A DNA stretch of 64,000 nt from Marsupella aquatica (taxonomy: Eukaryota; Marchantiophyta), in NCBI GenBank assembly GCA_973895155.1, contig OZ316892.1:21514001-21578000 (forward strand), given 5' to 3'. Numbering within the stretch: position 1 is the first letter of the stretch; every line of letters begins with the position of its first letter. The notes under the pieces are model-generated. The model saw nothing but the letters and a program-made list of their open reading frames with translations, had not been told where the DNA came from and made no database searches. This document shows, piece after piece, positions 24,601 through 35,064 of this stretch. Position numbers and translations under genes: made by a program.

Positions 24601-25060
24601 AGTCAACACTTATATTTCTGTTGCTGGAGAAGAATCGGAAACATTTTGGGTGGCCAAGGTGGAAAGAATTGACCAGCGCGACGAGTTCAACATTCCAAAA
24701 ATGATTTATGTTTTATGGCATGCTCCAAAAACCGGGTCAGATCCTTGGAAAGCCAAGTACTTACCAGAAGTCTTAAACTACGAAAAGAAGAAAAGTGGTC
24801 GTGGGAAAGGAACTTTGAAACCAATATGGTTTCACCAAGAGCTTGATTTATCTTCAACGACTGTTTTTGCTTACAACTTCATGTTGACAAAATCTGATAC
24901 ATTGTACAAAAAGACAGTAGATCGAATCAAAATCCGATTGACTGAATTTTTGGCAGAAGAGAAAGAGCAAGAACAAGAGAATGGATCAACTAGAACCCCG
25001 CTAGGAGATAAATCTAGGGATATTTCGTTTCAAGAATTGAGAACTTCTGGATCTGAGTAA
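21662..25060 (+). CDS. Element B: DUF7869-type transposon protein, one in-frame TGA
   Basis: Exon 1 (21662-23228) and exon 2 (23328-25060) join in phase 1 (A|GTAAGT...TTCCAG|GG), giving about 1,099 codons. One TGA stands at 23096-23098 within clearly coding sequence (SKISY-stop-QFLKVWVQEFG). Residues 1-325 are low-complexity and basic/Ser-rich. Then come CCQSHCLLSLS (as CCKLKCCLS in copy A), a GRPPSVKR patch, CADCEEFK, IDGMDQKKT (near 561), LQLDNTSRENKN (near 644) and GHTHDQID (near 680). These are DUF7869 hallmarks. Their acidic residues could be a metal-binding RNase H-like centre, hence a transposase (inference). The C-terminal 350 residues include a DIYVGPYR motif that recurs in the fragment at 34.8 kb. 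The TGA is either a nonsense mutation or, less likely, read through. Confidence 0.7.
22013..22024. promoter_or_regulatory. B-type palindrome inside coding sequence
   Basis: CATGAATTCATG within the low-complexity N-terminal coding part of the DUF7869 gene (codons for SHEFMK). Confidence 0.6.
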
Positions 25061-25590
25061 TGAAAAGTAGTTATTGTTTATGACATTACCATTGAAAAAC
25101 ATGGATAACTTGAAAATTTACAAATTTTCAAAATGCCTTTACCACTTATTCATGAATTCATGGTTAAAGTTTCTTGAGAAATTTGTAGTTTAATATTATC
25201 TTAGTGGGTTGTGTTTCAATTCAATTAGATGGTGTCATTTCTATTCTCCTTGTCTTCTTTTCACAATAATGTGTATCAGGTTAAGTTGTAGTAATTTATT
25301 TTCTGGTTTTTAAATGACAATGGCTTTTGGAGGTGATTTAGTTGTTGTTTCAAAAGACACCTCGTGTAATTGTGAGACCATTGTAGATAATAGTGTTGTA
25401 TTTGAGATCATTTATTGGTGGAATGTAACTTCAGATGAATTTGGTCATTTTTAGGTGTCAAAACATAGCTAGTTTATGTCATATTTTGTTCGCTCCATAT
25501 TTTTGCTCTAAAATAGGTGCTAATTTTTGCACTTTTTTAGACTTTTTCGTTGTTTTTCTGATTTTTTGGCTAGAGTTCCTAAAGTATGGG
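25061..25590. other. 3' flank of element B
   Basis: T-rich sequence with no gene. It contains one more perfect CATGAATTCATG at 25151-25162. The end of B should lie near 25580, where gag coding of element G begins on the other strand. No terminal repeat could be identified. Confidence 0.5.
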
Positions 25591-25594
25591 CTTG

Positions 25595-26893
25595 TTACTC
25601 ATCATTTAAGGCTTCTTGTTTATGCTCAAGCTCATTCTTCTTCTTACTCCTTTCCAACTGCTGTTTGAGTTTAGATACCTTCTTCTTGAGGAACTCATTC
25701 TCCTTCTCCAACTTCCTCTTATCTGTGGCATCACTCATGGTGGAGATCTTTTCAAGAATCTGCCCTGGTTTCACTCCTAACGTCTGAGAAATGTCAGTGA
25801 TGGCCTTCTCCATCACAGTGGTCTTCCTCTTCACCTTCTGGAATGTGTCTGAGATGATCTGGAAATCAGCTAGGGTGTCTAGGGAGGCATGGCCGGGTGC
25901 ATCCGGAAATTCAGCTGGGTCGACGAAGTCCGGGTTGAGGTTCCGGGCAGTAGACCGGGTCTTTCAAGGATTTGTCTCTGCTGGTTCCTCATCCTCACTG
26001 TCATCAGAGGTGGCCTAGGTGATATCTGGATCTGCCTCTCCATACTTTATGAAGTTGAACTTGGCCAATAGTAATTTCTTCTCCTCTCTGAACAAGACTC
26101 CTTCAAAGCTATATAGATGTACCAGGTAGCAGGAGAGGGGAGTAGGACTCTTATTGGACAGGTTCTGTACCAACTTCCTTATCAAATCAAAGATAAGCTT
26201 AGCCCAGTTGACTTTTCTTTCTCCCTTGTAAGCAGCAACAATGGTAGAGCCAACTCCAACAGTAACTCTTCGTGGCTTCTCAGGATATAGCAGGGGTAGC
26301 AGGAAGCTGAAGACTCGTTTCAAATCAGGATCCAAACACTTAGAAACATTGAACCCGTCCTTACTATTGATGGCTCCTTTGAAGTAAGGGAGGATTAGAT
26401 TGACAGCTCTCCCCACTGGACCTTCTCCTTCATCTTCCAATACAAAAGCTCCTGCAACCATCATCTGAGTCCATCGCTCAGGTCGGCCTCTGGAGGTATC
26501 CTTAAACTCAGCCGGACACTCCTTGGATCGGATCTCTCTGATCATATCTTCGCTCTGATAACTCCAGGGTAGCTCCATCAGAGACTCACAGCCCATCCTG
26601 AGCAAAGACTCCCTCAATTTGACCTTCTCAGCTTCATTGTCCGGAATAGCTGGCCTCAGAATTTTCATGGCAATGGGGACCTCCTTTCTCTTTGATCGTC
26701 TCACAGGGGCTTTAACCGGAGTGGGTGCAGGTGATGTTGAGGTTGAATGCCCCTTAGAAACGCGAGAAGTGGATATTCTGGCTGGATCCGCCCCTTGCTC
26801 CATAGGATTTCTGGAAGTAGCAAATTGATTTTTGATAAATGGTTTGCCTTCTCTACGGCAAGCTCCACAATGATGCGGCTTCAGAATGTTCAA
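25595..26893 (-). pseudogene. Element G: gag-like protein with C-terminal coiled coil
   Basis: The frame opens with MNILKPHHCGACRREG and a basic, Pro/Thr-rich segment (PVRRSKRKE). A ~170-residue globular domain follows (GRAVNLILPYFKGAIN... to CYLVHLYSFEGVLF), then two in-frame stops (TAG about 26010, TGA about 25963). Last comes a ~75-residue coiled coil (VMEKAITDISQTLG... KLEKENEFLKKKVSKLKQQLE). There are no polymerase or integrase motifs nearby. The layout of globular domain plus coiled coil resembles gag-like or plant-mobile-domain proteins of non-autonomous retroelements. The family is not certain. It lies in reverse orientation inside gene A. Confidence 0.45.
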
Positions 26894-26922
26894 TCTCTTC
26901 GGTGTCGACCACTGGTAGAAAT

Positions 26923-27536
26923 GTCCGGGTCGACCTGGCCGCAGCGTTTCTGATCAACTGACGAGCTTTTCTGGAACAGTGTATCAAGATTCCGTCAACC
27001 AAAATACAGGTGCATCGAACTTGGGGAAAAGCTAGACTCAATCGGGCCTGCAATGGTGATGTCCGGATCGACCTGGCCTCCCTTCTCACAACCGATGTAT
27101 CCACAATCAGGATCTTAAACTTTTTGCCTTCACTTCCAGCGGTGGAGTAGGCATTCCCCTCACAACGAATCAGTCAGTACCCTCATATCTAGGCTCTCAT
27201 CATGCAATGCAAGATTGGTCCTATAATCCGGACCCAAGATCCTCTACCAAAAGGGTAGAGCCTCCTCACTCTACTACTTAAACAGCCTAATGCGCTTGGG
27301 AGCTCAAAACCTATTAAGTTCGGCTTTGAGAGGTGTGAGAGGCCGGATCGACTCTCCTTCCTTATATCCGGATTCTGCTGTGGTCGTGCCTGTGTTTGAC
27401 TTATGGTTTTAAAAACTTTGGCAATGGACAGCTATTGTTCATAAGAGTCATGGTATAAGCTTTTATATCTCATCATGGCTTATAGTAAAAAGTTCCGGGT
27501 CGATCATCCTTCTCTAATATCAATCCGGGTTGACCT
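26923..27536. repeat. Recurring TCCGG(G/A)TCGACCT motifs upstream of the gag-like gene
   Basis: GTCCGGGTCGACCTGGCC at 26923-26940 and GTCCGGATCGACCTGGCC at 27061-27078, with weaker copies near 27341, 27493 and 27523. The core CCGGGTCGACC is nearly self-complementary. All lie at the 5' side of element G's gene, where its promoter would be. Confidence 0.55.
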
Positions 27537-27686
27537 CAGATGGGCTTGAAAGTCTCATACCACTTCAAAGTAGTCTTCAGGTCCCTCTTCAGCCTCATTT
27601 GAGATCTTAAACATAAAAATTCTAAAATTTATGATTAGTTAACCCTTCTTTCATAAACATCCTTATCTCACATTCACCGTCTGCAG
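27105..27686. other. Edge of element G and junction with gene A
   Basis: No gene. This is probably the 5' terminal part of the gag-like element followed by the remaining intron of gene A, since a splice acceptor (CTGCAG at 27681-27686) leads directly into ParB-domain coding sequence. I see no target duplication. Confidence 0.35.
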
Positions 27687-30600
27687 TATTGGTATATAGG
27701 ATGTTCAATAAAGATCATGCCATGGAGGTCGCAAAATCCATGGTTAGAAACCCTGGAATGGTACTAGCTGTGGCGGATTTAATTCTGTATTCAAGAGAGA
27801 GTTTGCAGTTGCTCCATTATGAGAATACTCCTGAGGATCGAAAGGAGTTTGAGTGGGGTGTTAAGAATAAGAAGGTGCAGTTCCTTGCAATTAGTGGACA
27901 ACACTCGGTAAAGGCAGCTGTTTGGATCATAGGTTGGGCTAAGAGCGATGCAAAGTTGAAGGAGGTCGCGAAGAGTCTACAATATCGAAAGTCACAAATT
28001 CTTTCGGACAAAACTCCAAGAACAATACTTGCTCAACACTCACAAAGGGCAAATGCTGTTAATAAGACCATGGAGTATGAGTCCTATTTTCTTGATACTA
28101 TGGTCCATGCCCGTTGACAGTTTGACGAGTGTGGCCGTCCTGAGAGACCCGTGATTGGGTCCAATAGACTAACAAATTATCAAAAGTTCGAACTCAAATC
28201 CATTTCTAGCTCGAGATTGTCTCAAGCCTCGAGGTCAAGTTTCTGTATTTGATTTATCTTCGTGTATTCTCCCATAAATTTCAACATAGTTCCTTAATTC
28301 TACCTCAAGATCGTCTCAAGCCTCAGATTTTCTTTGTACTGTTTGGATCAGGATTGTATGGCCTTGGCCAAAATAACGACTGGAAAATCCGATCTGAAGA
28401 AATATTTTTTGGTTGCTGTTTTTGGAAGAGAACCTCTTCCAAACTTGGAGACAAATGTGCATCGATTGGGTCAAGGGACTTCTTCCGGATGGTCTAGGGG
28501 AGTTAGGTTCAAGAATAAATGGGAAATCCCGGACAACAAAAATGATTACGCCGGCATTGTTTAGATGCTTTGAAGGAGACCTGAGTAGTGACAACATTCT
28601 GAAAGTTTTTACTGCCGTTCAACAATAGAAGGTTTTATTGAAGAAAGACCCAGCCAACAAATTTGATGTTCAATCAATGAGTGATATGGCTCATACTTTT
28701 AAAGTCATGACGAAGCTGAGGGCAAAAATTGTGGAGTACTTCATTTTGAAGTATCCGGATCGGTTTGCCAATTCACTCACTTGGTTTGAGCTAACTCAAT
28801 TTTTGCCTGCATTTATGGATCGTGGTGAGTTGCCTAAACTTAGACAACTTGTTGGAGAGGTTTGGATTTCCAACCTCCTAAAAAGAAATAGGCCAAAAGA
28901 CCCATTTCCGCAAAGTCTCATTGTTAGGCTTGAGCAGATATATTGCAAGGTATTTGGCGGGATGCCTTCAATGGAGGATACTCCTTATTGCACATTTTTT
29001 AGCGATAATTTGATGAGGACAATGAAGCCTGAGATTGTTGACTCGGTGCAAAGGACGTGCCCACTTTCCATTGTCGATTTTGGTCATCTTCGATAACGGC
29101 AGTGGACAGATGCCAATTTTTTTGTCTTGTTGGAGTATTGTTTGTAGATGGCGAACTCGACGGAGCTCTTGGTAATCTTTTTTGTCCGTCAAGGCCCATT
29201 GATAGGCCAGATTCAGAGTGCCTTTGAAAAGATTTTTCGTGAGAAGAAAGTCCACACGAAGCTGGAGTACGGGAGCTACTACCGTGATCAGCTGCCCAAG
29301 GAGGAGGGAGATTTTCTCATTGGAGCCCGAGACTCAATCATCTTTGGGGGAATTTATTGTCAAGAGGAACCAGACTGGTCCCAAATTTTCTTTGATGACT
29401 TTTATGCATTTTGGAACTACACTGAGAAATGGGACAGACTTCACAGTCTTGCCTTTGAAGGCCCCTACTGGGAACAACAAAGACCAATCAAAGGGGAAAG
29501 ATAAGCTCGATGAATCCACTGTTGATGTCAAAGTTTTGGAGAAGATGGCCCCATCTTATGAGATGGTCGGTCGGTGGGGTGGCTTTGTAAATCCGAGAGC
29601 AAAGCCTTTGCGAATGACAAAGCATCTTGTTGATTATTTCTCGTGCCCAGGTCAGACAGTGTTGGATTTCTTCTTTGGAGGACAGACATTGAAAGCTTGT
29701 GTCATTCTTGGTCGGGATTGTTTTGTGTATTTGGACACAGCTCAAGAGATGGAATTCACAGAAGCCTTTGCTCAGCTCCTTCATGACAACAAGCAGGTTT
29801 TATATGTGCCACCCAAAGAGCCGTTAGCATCTGAGGAAATTACTGCCGGTCCCCTCGTTCTTATAGAAGAGACGGCCTTAGACATAGCTCCGGTGGAAGC
29901 CAGTGTTTATGAGGAAGTATTTGAAGAGAATTTAGAGCATTGCAAAACGGAGGGCCCAAAAATCACAAGCTACGTGGAAGAGGAGGGTGAAATAATGCCT
30001 GAATTTGGAAATGATGCTCGAGATGATCTTGATGTTCCAGGTGTTTCTTCATCGGGTGGCCTTGGGGATGCACAACGTGAACAACAGTCTTCAACCTTGG
30101 ATGTTGGCTGGGAGTCCACCTTGTAGGATGCAGTTAGCCAACCAATTCCAAGCCCTCCTCAACTGGATGAGATTTTCTCTACTAAGAAAGCTAGTGGCTG
30201 CCATACTCCCCCTCAAGACGAGGCAGGTGCATCATCCCCTCCCTTGGACCAAATGTTTTGCGCTTCAGAGAATAAGCTTGTTTTCACAGATTCTTCTACT
30301 GGAAGCCCCGTAATTCTCCCTTTTGTTAGGAAACCGGGGACTGAAATCGGTAGAACTGGTTACAAATCACTCAAAGCAAGTGCTACTCATTATGTTTGGA
30401 CTGATGGACCGTCAAAAGGTCAACAAGTCTCTATAGAGCAATCTGAGAAGATTATTTGATCTAGAAAGTATAGGAAGGATAAGTTCAAATTAGTGTCAGT
30501 TTGGTCTGAGCCAGCTCTTGTTGAGACCCTTCTTGGAGGGATAAATTTGGACATCCAAAACCAACTAGGAGATAACCTTCTAGATGAATTTGGGTCTTTC

Positions 30601-30800
30601 AGCATGTGAGGTTGAAACCCAAGTAAGTTTGAACAGTCCTGAAATTCAGCCGTCTAAATTATTATGTCTATCTTCACAAAAATAGGCGGGCCCTTACCAG
30701 TTGTGGAGTGCGTCGATAATAATCTCCGAAGATGTCCTGAGATTTCTTCAACTACTGACCTTCAACCAACAATAGGTATGATGTTGACTGTTGTTCATTC
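27687..30800 (+). pseudogene. Element A: 3' half, ParB domain and degenerate methyltransferase
   Basis: Begins after an acceptor and reads VYRMFNKDHAME..., aligning with IYQVRHIQP of protein B. The ParB motif is FLAISGQHSVKAAV (near 27880). After an intron with two A-type palindromes (28209-28320), frames continue with several stops (TGA 28116, TAA about 29094, TAG about 29146) and a frameshift near 29460. Where B has ALVDIPYGF, A has LSIVDFGHL (about 29070). Where B has DICSGSGT, A has DFFFGGQT (about 29665). The flanking helices still align (FEKIF, YLD). The catalytic and SAM motifs are thus replaced, not just broken by stops. An acidic linker with a TAG (30124) and a TGA (about 30457) leads by splicing to the HAD exon. 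Confidence 0.6.
28209..28320. repeat. Two decayed A-type palindromes in an intron
   Basis: GCTCGAGATTGTCTCAAGC at 28209-28227 and CTCAAGATCGTCTCAAG at 28304-28320. Both show CpG-to-TpG/CpA changes. They connect this half of the gene with the 12.4-14.9 kb half. Confidence 0.7.
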
Positions 30801-30809
30801 ACTTGTGAT

Positions 30810-30828
30810 GCTTGAGATCGTCTCGAGC
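30810..30828. promoter_or_regulatory. A-type palindrome in the last intron
   Basis: GCTTGAGATCGTCTCGAGC, flanked by AT...AT, in the intron 30771-30880 that joins the methyltransferase-like part to the HAD exon. Confidence 0.7.
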
Positions 30829-30880
30829 ATTCCTTTGTTTTATCTCCCACAATTCTAACATTGGTGTTCCTTCTTTGCAG

Positions 30881-31734
30881 GACCCTTGCCTCCACTTCAC
30901 GGTCCGATCAGACGGAAGCTATTGATTCTTGACCTCAACAAAATGTACTGGGATTCTGTCAAAACGCCAAGTTCCGGACCGCGTCGTAGTGCAACAAGTG
31001 TCAAGGGTGTCCACTGGGGGAGACGTGGAGGGTTTAACTTTATGTATGTTGAGCGACCCCATCTTCACGAGTTCTTAATCGCAGCTTTTTTGTTATTTGA
31101 TGTTGCCATTTGGACTTGTGCAAGGAAACCCAGGACAGATGAAATGATTCATTTGATCTTCAGTCAAGAAGAGCGAGAGCAATTCAAGTTTATTCCCACA
31201 CAAGAAGATACATTCGATACTGGAATCCAGAGGCCTGACATTACCGATGTGAAGGAAAATATTCATTTGAAGGATTTGAGGGTTGTTTGGAAACATTATG
31301 GTGGATTATATGACGAAACTCATACACTCTTTCTTGATGACACTCCAATGAAGGCGTTTGCAAATCCAGAGAATTGTGGGTTGTTTCCTTCCTCATTTTT
31401 GCATCACTCCACGGATGATACATTCTTTCCAGAAATACTGTGGCCTCTGCTCAGAAAATTGTATCATGCCTTCAATCTTCAGCACTACCTTTTTATCAAT
31501 CATCCAAAGTGGTCTATGATAAATGTTTTATCGGACAGAGATCAATAGGCTTCCATTTATGCGTTGTTGACGGAGCGGTGGGATAGTATGGTATGGGTTC
31601 ATTCGGTTATCCATACAGTCTTGGATGTCACAGTGGACGAATGTCAAACACTTGTCAAGGAGCTTAAGCGGCTTTTCTCCCCAAAAGACTACCTAATACC
31701 TGCTCCATATCATACCAGGGTCACAAAGGATTGA
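30881..31734 (+). pseudogene. Element A: FCP1/NIF-like HAD phosphatase domain exon
   Basis: Acceptor TTTGCAG at 30880. The donor upstream (ATAG|GTATG) keeps the frame, so this is the C-terminal domain of the ParB-methyltransferase-like protein. Motifs of the NLI-interacting/FCP1 family: KLLILDLN (position of DxDxT), ERPHLHEFL, FDVAIWTCARK, KDLRVVWKHYGG and HTLFLDDTPMKAFANPENC. The catalytic DLDET is DLNKM: the first Asp is kept, the second acid and Thr are lost, so phosphatase activity is doubtful. One TAG interrupts at 31546-31548. The frame then runs to VTKD-stop at 31732-31734. Protein B has no such domain. Confidence 0.65.
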
Positions 31735-32384
31735 CAAAACTTCTGAAATGTGCCTCCAATGTCTAATCACTCCATACATAAGTAGTTTCAACTCTCCACT
31801 TCTAGAGAGGTAGTCCCCTTGACTACTTTTGTACTCACACCCTTCCCCTCTCCTCTACTCCAAGGATCAGCAAGGGGGATCTCTGCTCCAAGCTGTCACC
31901 TTAGAGTAGATTCTCACACAAACACCCAAGAACCAAAGTACTTTCCTCTTCAAGCTTAAATCTCCTCAAGACCCTCAAAGTAGTGTTACCCCTCAACCTT
32001 GCCCCCTGGCCTTGGTTTGGGTCCACACATCCCCCTTTGAGCTCGAGAGAAGGCTCCTCTATCTGTAAAGGACTCTTCCTCTTGTTCTTACTTTTTGTTA
32101 ACACCACACACCAAGCAAAATACTTTCCATCCTCAAGCTATAATCCTTTCTAAGTCTCAAAGTAGTGCTCTACCTTAACCTTGCCTCCTTGGCCTTGGTT
32201 TTGTACTAGCACATCCCCTTCAAGCTTAGACCAAGATTACATCATAGCATGGACTCTTCTCTTGCTCTCATATACTTCAAATGCACTCACACTTAATGGT
32301 CACAATGAAGATTGGCAAGTCTCCTTTTATTGCATCACCTTTACAACAAAAGTTCACTACACATTCTCTACACTAAGCATGGAC
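31642..32384. repeat. Left arm of a ~745-bp inverted repeat
   Basis: Nearly identical (roughly 95% by eye) to the reverse complement of 35768-36516. It begins inside the last coding segment of gene A (codons for CQTLVKEL) and includes its stop and ~650 bp of 3' sequence. It also contains an internal direct repeat: AAGTACTTTCCTCTTCAAGC... near 31,940 recurs diverged near 32,120. Confidence 0.9.
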
Positions 32385-34715
32385 CACCTCTCCCTTCTCA
32401 AGCTTAGCCCTACCTTGGCAAGCTAGGTAGAGATTCCACTTAAGAGATGAGACTCCCGGTCCCTAACAAATGAAAACTTACTCCTTATACACTATTCTCC
32501 TTCCACACCACACCAAGCTTGACCTGGGGTCCAACTACTCCTCCCCCAAGTCCTCCTAACACACAAAGTCCAACTCTATAGTTCGTAGCCCACCCTACAA
32601 CCTATTGTTTGGACTCCTTCCCAGCCCTGGAATATGCCACACATGAGTTGCATGCTTTGACCTCCAAACCTGCTTCCACTTATGGTTCTCCTCACCAGCT
32701 TCCCAACCCACTTGAAATCTCGCAAAAAGAGTGAGTGAGTCTCAAGTTATGCCTAGTCAAAGATGGCATTATTTTACTAACTACCCTAAGTAAACTACCC
32801 CCTATACTTACTTTTCTTAACATGATGACCTTACACCTTAGAACAAAGGTAAGTACCCTTCCCTAGAGCCTAACTAAAGTAGTATGGGTGCAAGAAAGGT
32901 CAGCCCCTAAATCTGGTATTCATTTCCCTATGCCGACTTTGGTTTGCAAGCTATCGGGAACCCCTCGTGGCCTCGGCTAAAAATATATTTGAGTGATTCT
33001 TTTTCCAGGTTTCCACCTTCACCAAGGGGTGCCTTACCTTCCCCTAACTCAGCACAAAAATATTTGGGCCCCAACGGATACTCCTAGCCAAAGTTATGCC
33101 CATTCTCCCAAGGCCTGTTTTTGGTGTAAAGCGGGTGTAAGCGGCGACCCGATTACTTATTTTACACGCCCCTTATGGAGATTCCAGGTGTCACCAGGGG
33201 AGAGTACTCTCATTATACTCACATTTCTTATGAAGAATTTGATAAGGACATCAATTTTCGTAGCCATTTTCCTCTCTCTTGAATTCAATCTGAAATTGCA
33301 TCATTCTCTGTTGGATTTGAATGGCAGCAGGTCAATCTACAGCTCAACCAGTGCAGCACCCTTCTCAGTCCACCTCCATAGCCATCCAGCCTTGCAAGTG
33401 ATTCAAAATCGCAGCAGAATTTTGCAGCAGCCATAGCCCACCAATTCGCAGCTAGCCCTCTTAATTCCTTCCTTGCTGGTCCGTTTGCTACTACATTCAA
33501 TCAATTTTCTAGAAAGCCTAGCTCTATTCTCCAGCAGCCGGCCATAGCTCACCCTTCTCAACTTCGTAGCTAGCAGAGCAGCAACACTATTGAGCTTGCA
33601 GCATACTTACTAATCAGCCAACACTCAACATCTCGTGCTTGAAGCTAGCCCTTGTAATTCTGGTGCAACAGTAAGTCTGATCAGTTGCCAGCCCTTCAAT
33701 TTCATAGCCCACCATAGCTCACAGCCAGCCAACCAGCTCTTGATCAGCAGCAGCCTATTTCTCCATAGCAAGCAGCTCTATTCCAATCAGCAGCATCGAG
33801 GTAGCCAGCCAATTTTGATCAGCATCCCATGCCTGAAGCTATAGCAGCTCAATTCAATTTCATAGCTGCCTCTTGATCCCAATTCGAAGCAAGCATCTTA
33901 TGTATTGATCCTTATGGTGTTCCTCACCTCGTGCTTGAGTCACACCGGCCTCGTGCTTAAGTCGTGGTTGCCGCCGACGCGGTTGACACTTAGAAAAAAC
34001 TTCGGATTTTTTTGTTGGGAAAACAGTATTTCCAGGCCATTTTGGACCGCCCCCAAAAATCACACATGAGTCCGAAATGACTTCTGAGTATATATACATA
34101 TTCTCTGGATATAGGCCTATGTCTTGGTTTACTAATATCTAGACAAAACCTTATCACCAATTTTCTAAAATTAGGTAAAATGGGTTAATTATTATGTTTT
34201 CCAAAATTCTTCTCACCTTTGAGATGCTCCCAAAAAGTAACCAAAGATACCCAGCTTCTACCACAAGTTCCTAGGGATATAGTGGACCATATTTAACCCA
34301 CTTCCAAACTTGGAACTCCTAAATTTACTCATCAGCTATTTTTCCTGGGACCCGCTATTTTGTTAATTTAAGTCACACCAAAACACAAGGAAACCCTAGG
34401 TTGAGACCCCACTTGACATCTAACTTTTTAGGGGTGCTCTAGGGACCTCCTAGCATCTATAGGAAAAATATGAACCAAAACTAAGACTTCAAGTGTTGGG
34501 TTGTTTCTCCGTCTCGAAATAGTCGCCTCTTCTAAATAAGGACGGAACGTTGTATGCCCCATCATAAAGACCTTTCTTATCCCTTGTCACTTGCTTAGAA
34601 CTCAGTAACCTTCCATTCCACTATCTTTCCTATTCTACCTACTTAAGTTCCTAAAACCTAGTTACTCCGATAGCACTTCAAACGTCTTTTTTACTATTCC
34701 TTGTTCAAAAAGCAA
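32385..34715. other. Interior of the inverted repeat, no gene recognised
   Basis: No long coding frame. The part at 33.3-33.9 kb is rich in CAGC/AGCAGC and AATTCAATTTCATAGC-like phrases, as in untranslated or LTR regions of plant retroelements. Around 33.1 kb a GTGTAAAGCGGGTGTAAGC phrase faces TTTACACGCCCC, a possible hairpin. No family assigned. Confidence 0.3.
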
Positions 34716-35064
34716 AAAAAATGACAAGTTTTTTACATAAACCTATATCGAGCCATTCCACAACAAAATTCCTTGGGATGTCAAGAATGAAGTGCAAAAA
34801 TTACCACCAATAGAGGAATTGACGGAGGAGGAGATCAACGACCTTGCAAAGATATTAATTGGAGATCAGTACATAGGACCCTATAGAGACAATCATCGGG
34901 GATTTGTTTCGGAAGTCCTGAGGTGTAGGGACCTCACCACGGAGTTCTGGAATAGAAAGCCTCTCGATTTTTGCAATCGCGATATGAAATATGACCCGTC
35001 AGGGTCTAGATTTACTTGCTCAAATGAATTCTGCGGGGTGGAGGAGCATGAGATTTGGGTCTAG
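34716..35064 (+). pseudogene. C-terminal fragment of a third DUF7869-type gene (copy C)
   Basis: From about 34740 the frame reads EPFHNKIPW... EEINDLAKILIGDQYIGPYR and ends at 35064. It aligns with the B protein near 24,410-24,560 (FPFQWPRSQ... EEEIEERVYGPTRDIYVGPYR). The N-terminal and core parts are absent. It is followed at once by a palindrome array of its own type. It may be the missing 3' end of gene A moved by rearrangement, or a separate copy. Confidence 0.5.

Larger units (their letters stand above)
17700..25590. mobile_element. Element B: ParB-methyltransferase / DUF7869 transposon-like unit
   Basis: Bounds are approximate. The left limit lies between the gag-like fragment (17570) and the methyltransferase stop (17781). 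The right limit is just before gag coding resumes on the minus strand at about 25595. Contents: a divergent gene pair, a shared promoter region with palindromes, and 3' flanks. No clear terminal inverted repeat or target duplication was found by eye. Because gag-like sequence of one strand flanks both sides, B inserted into element G. Confidence 0.6.

Noticed and set aside
17600-25600. Terminal inverted repeats of element B (TGGGCTT words near both ends)
   Set aside because: Only seven bases match and positions relative to gag coding do not agree; not enough to call.
30016-30031. A-type palindrome GCTCGAGATGATCTTGA
   Set aside because: It lies in coding sequence as codons for ARDDLD in an Asp-rich stretch and matches only in part; could be chance.
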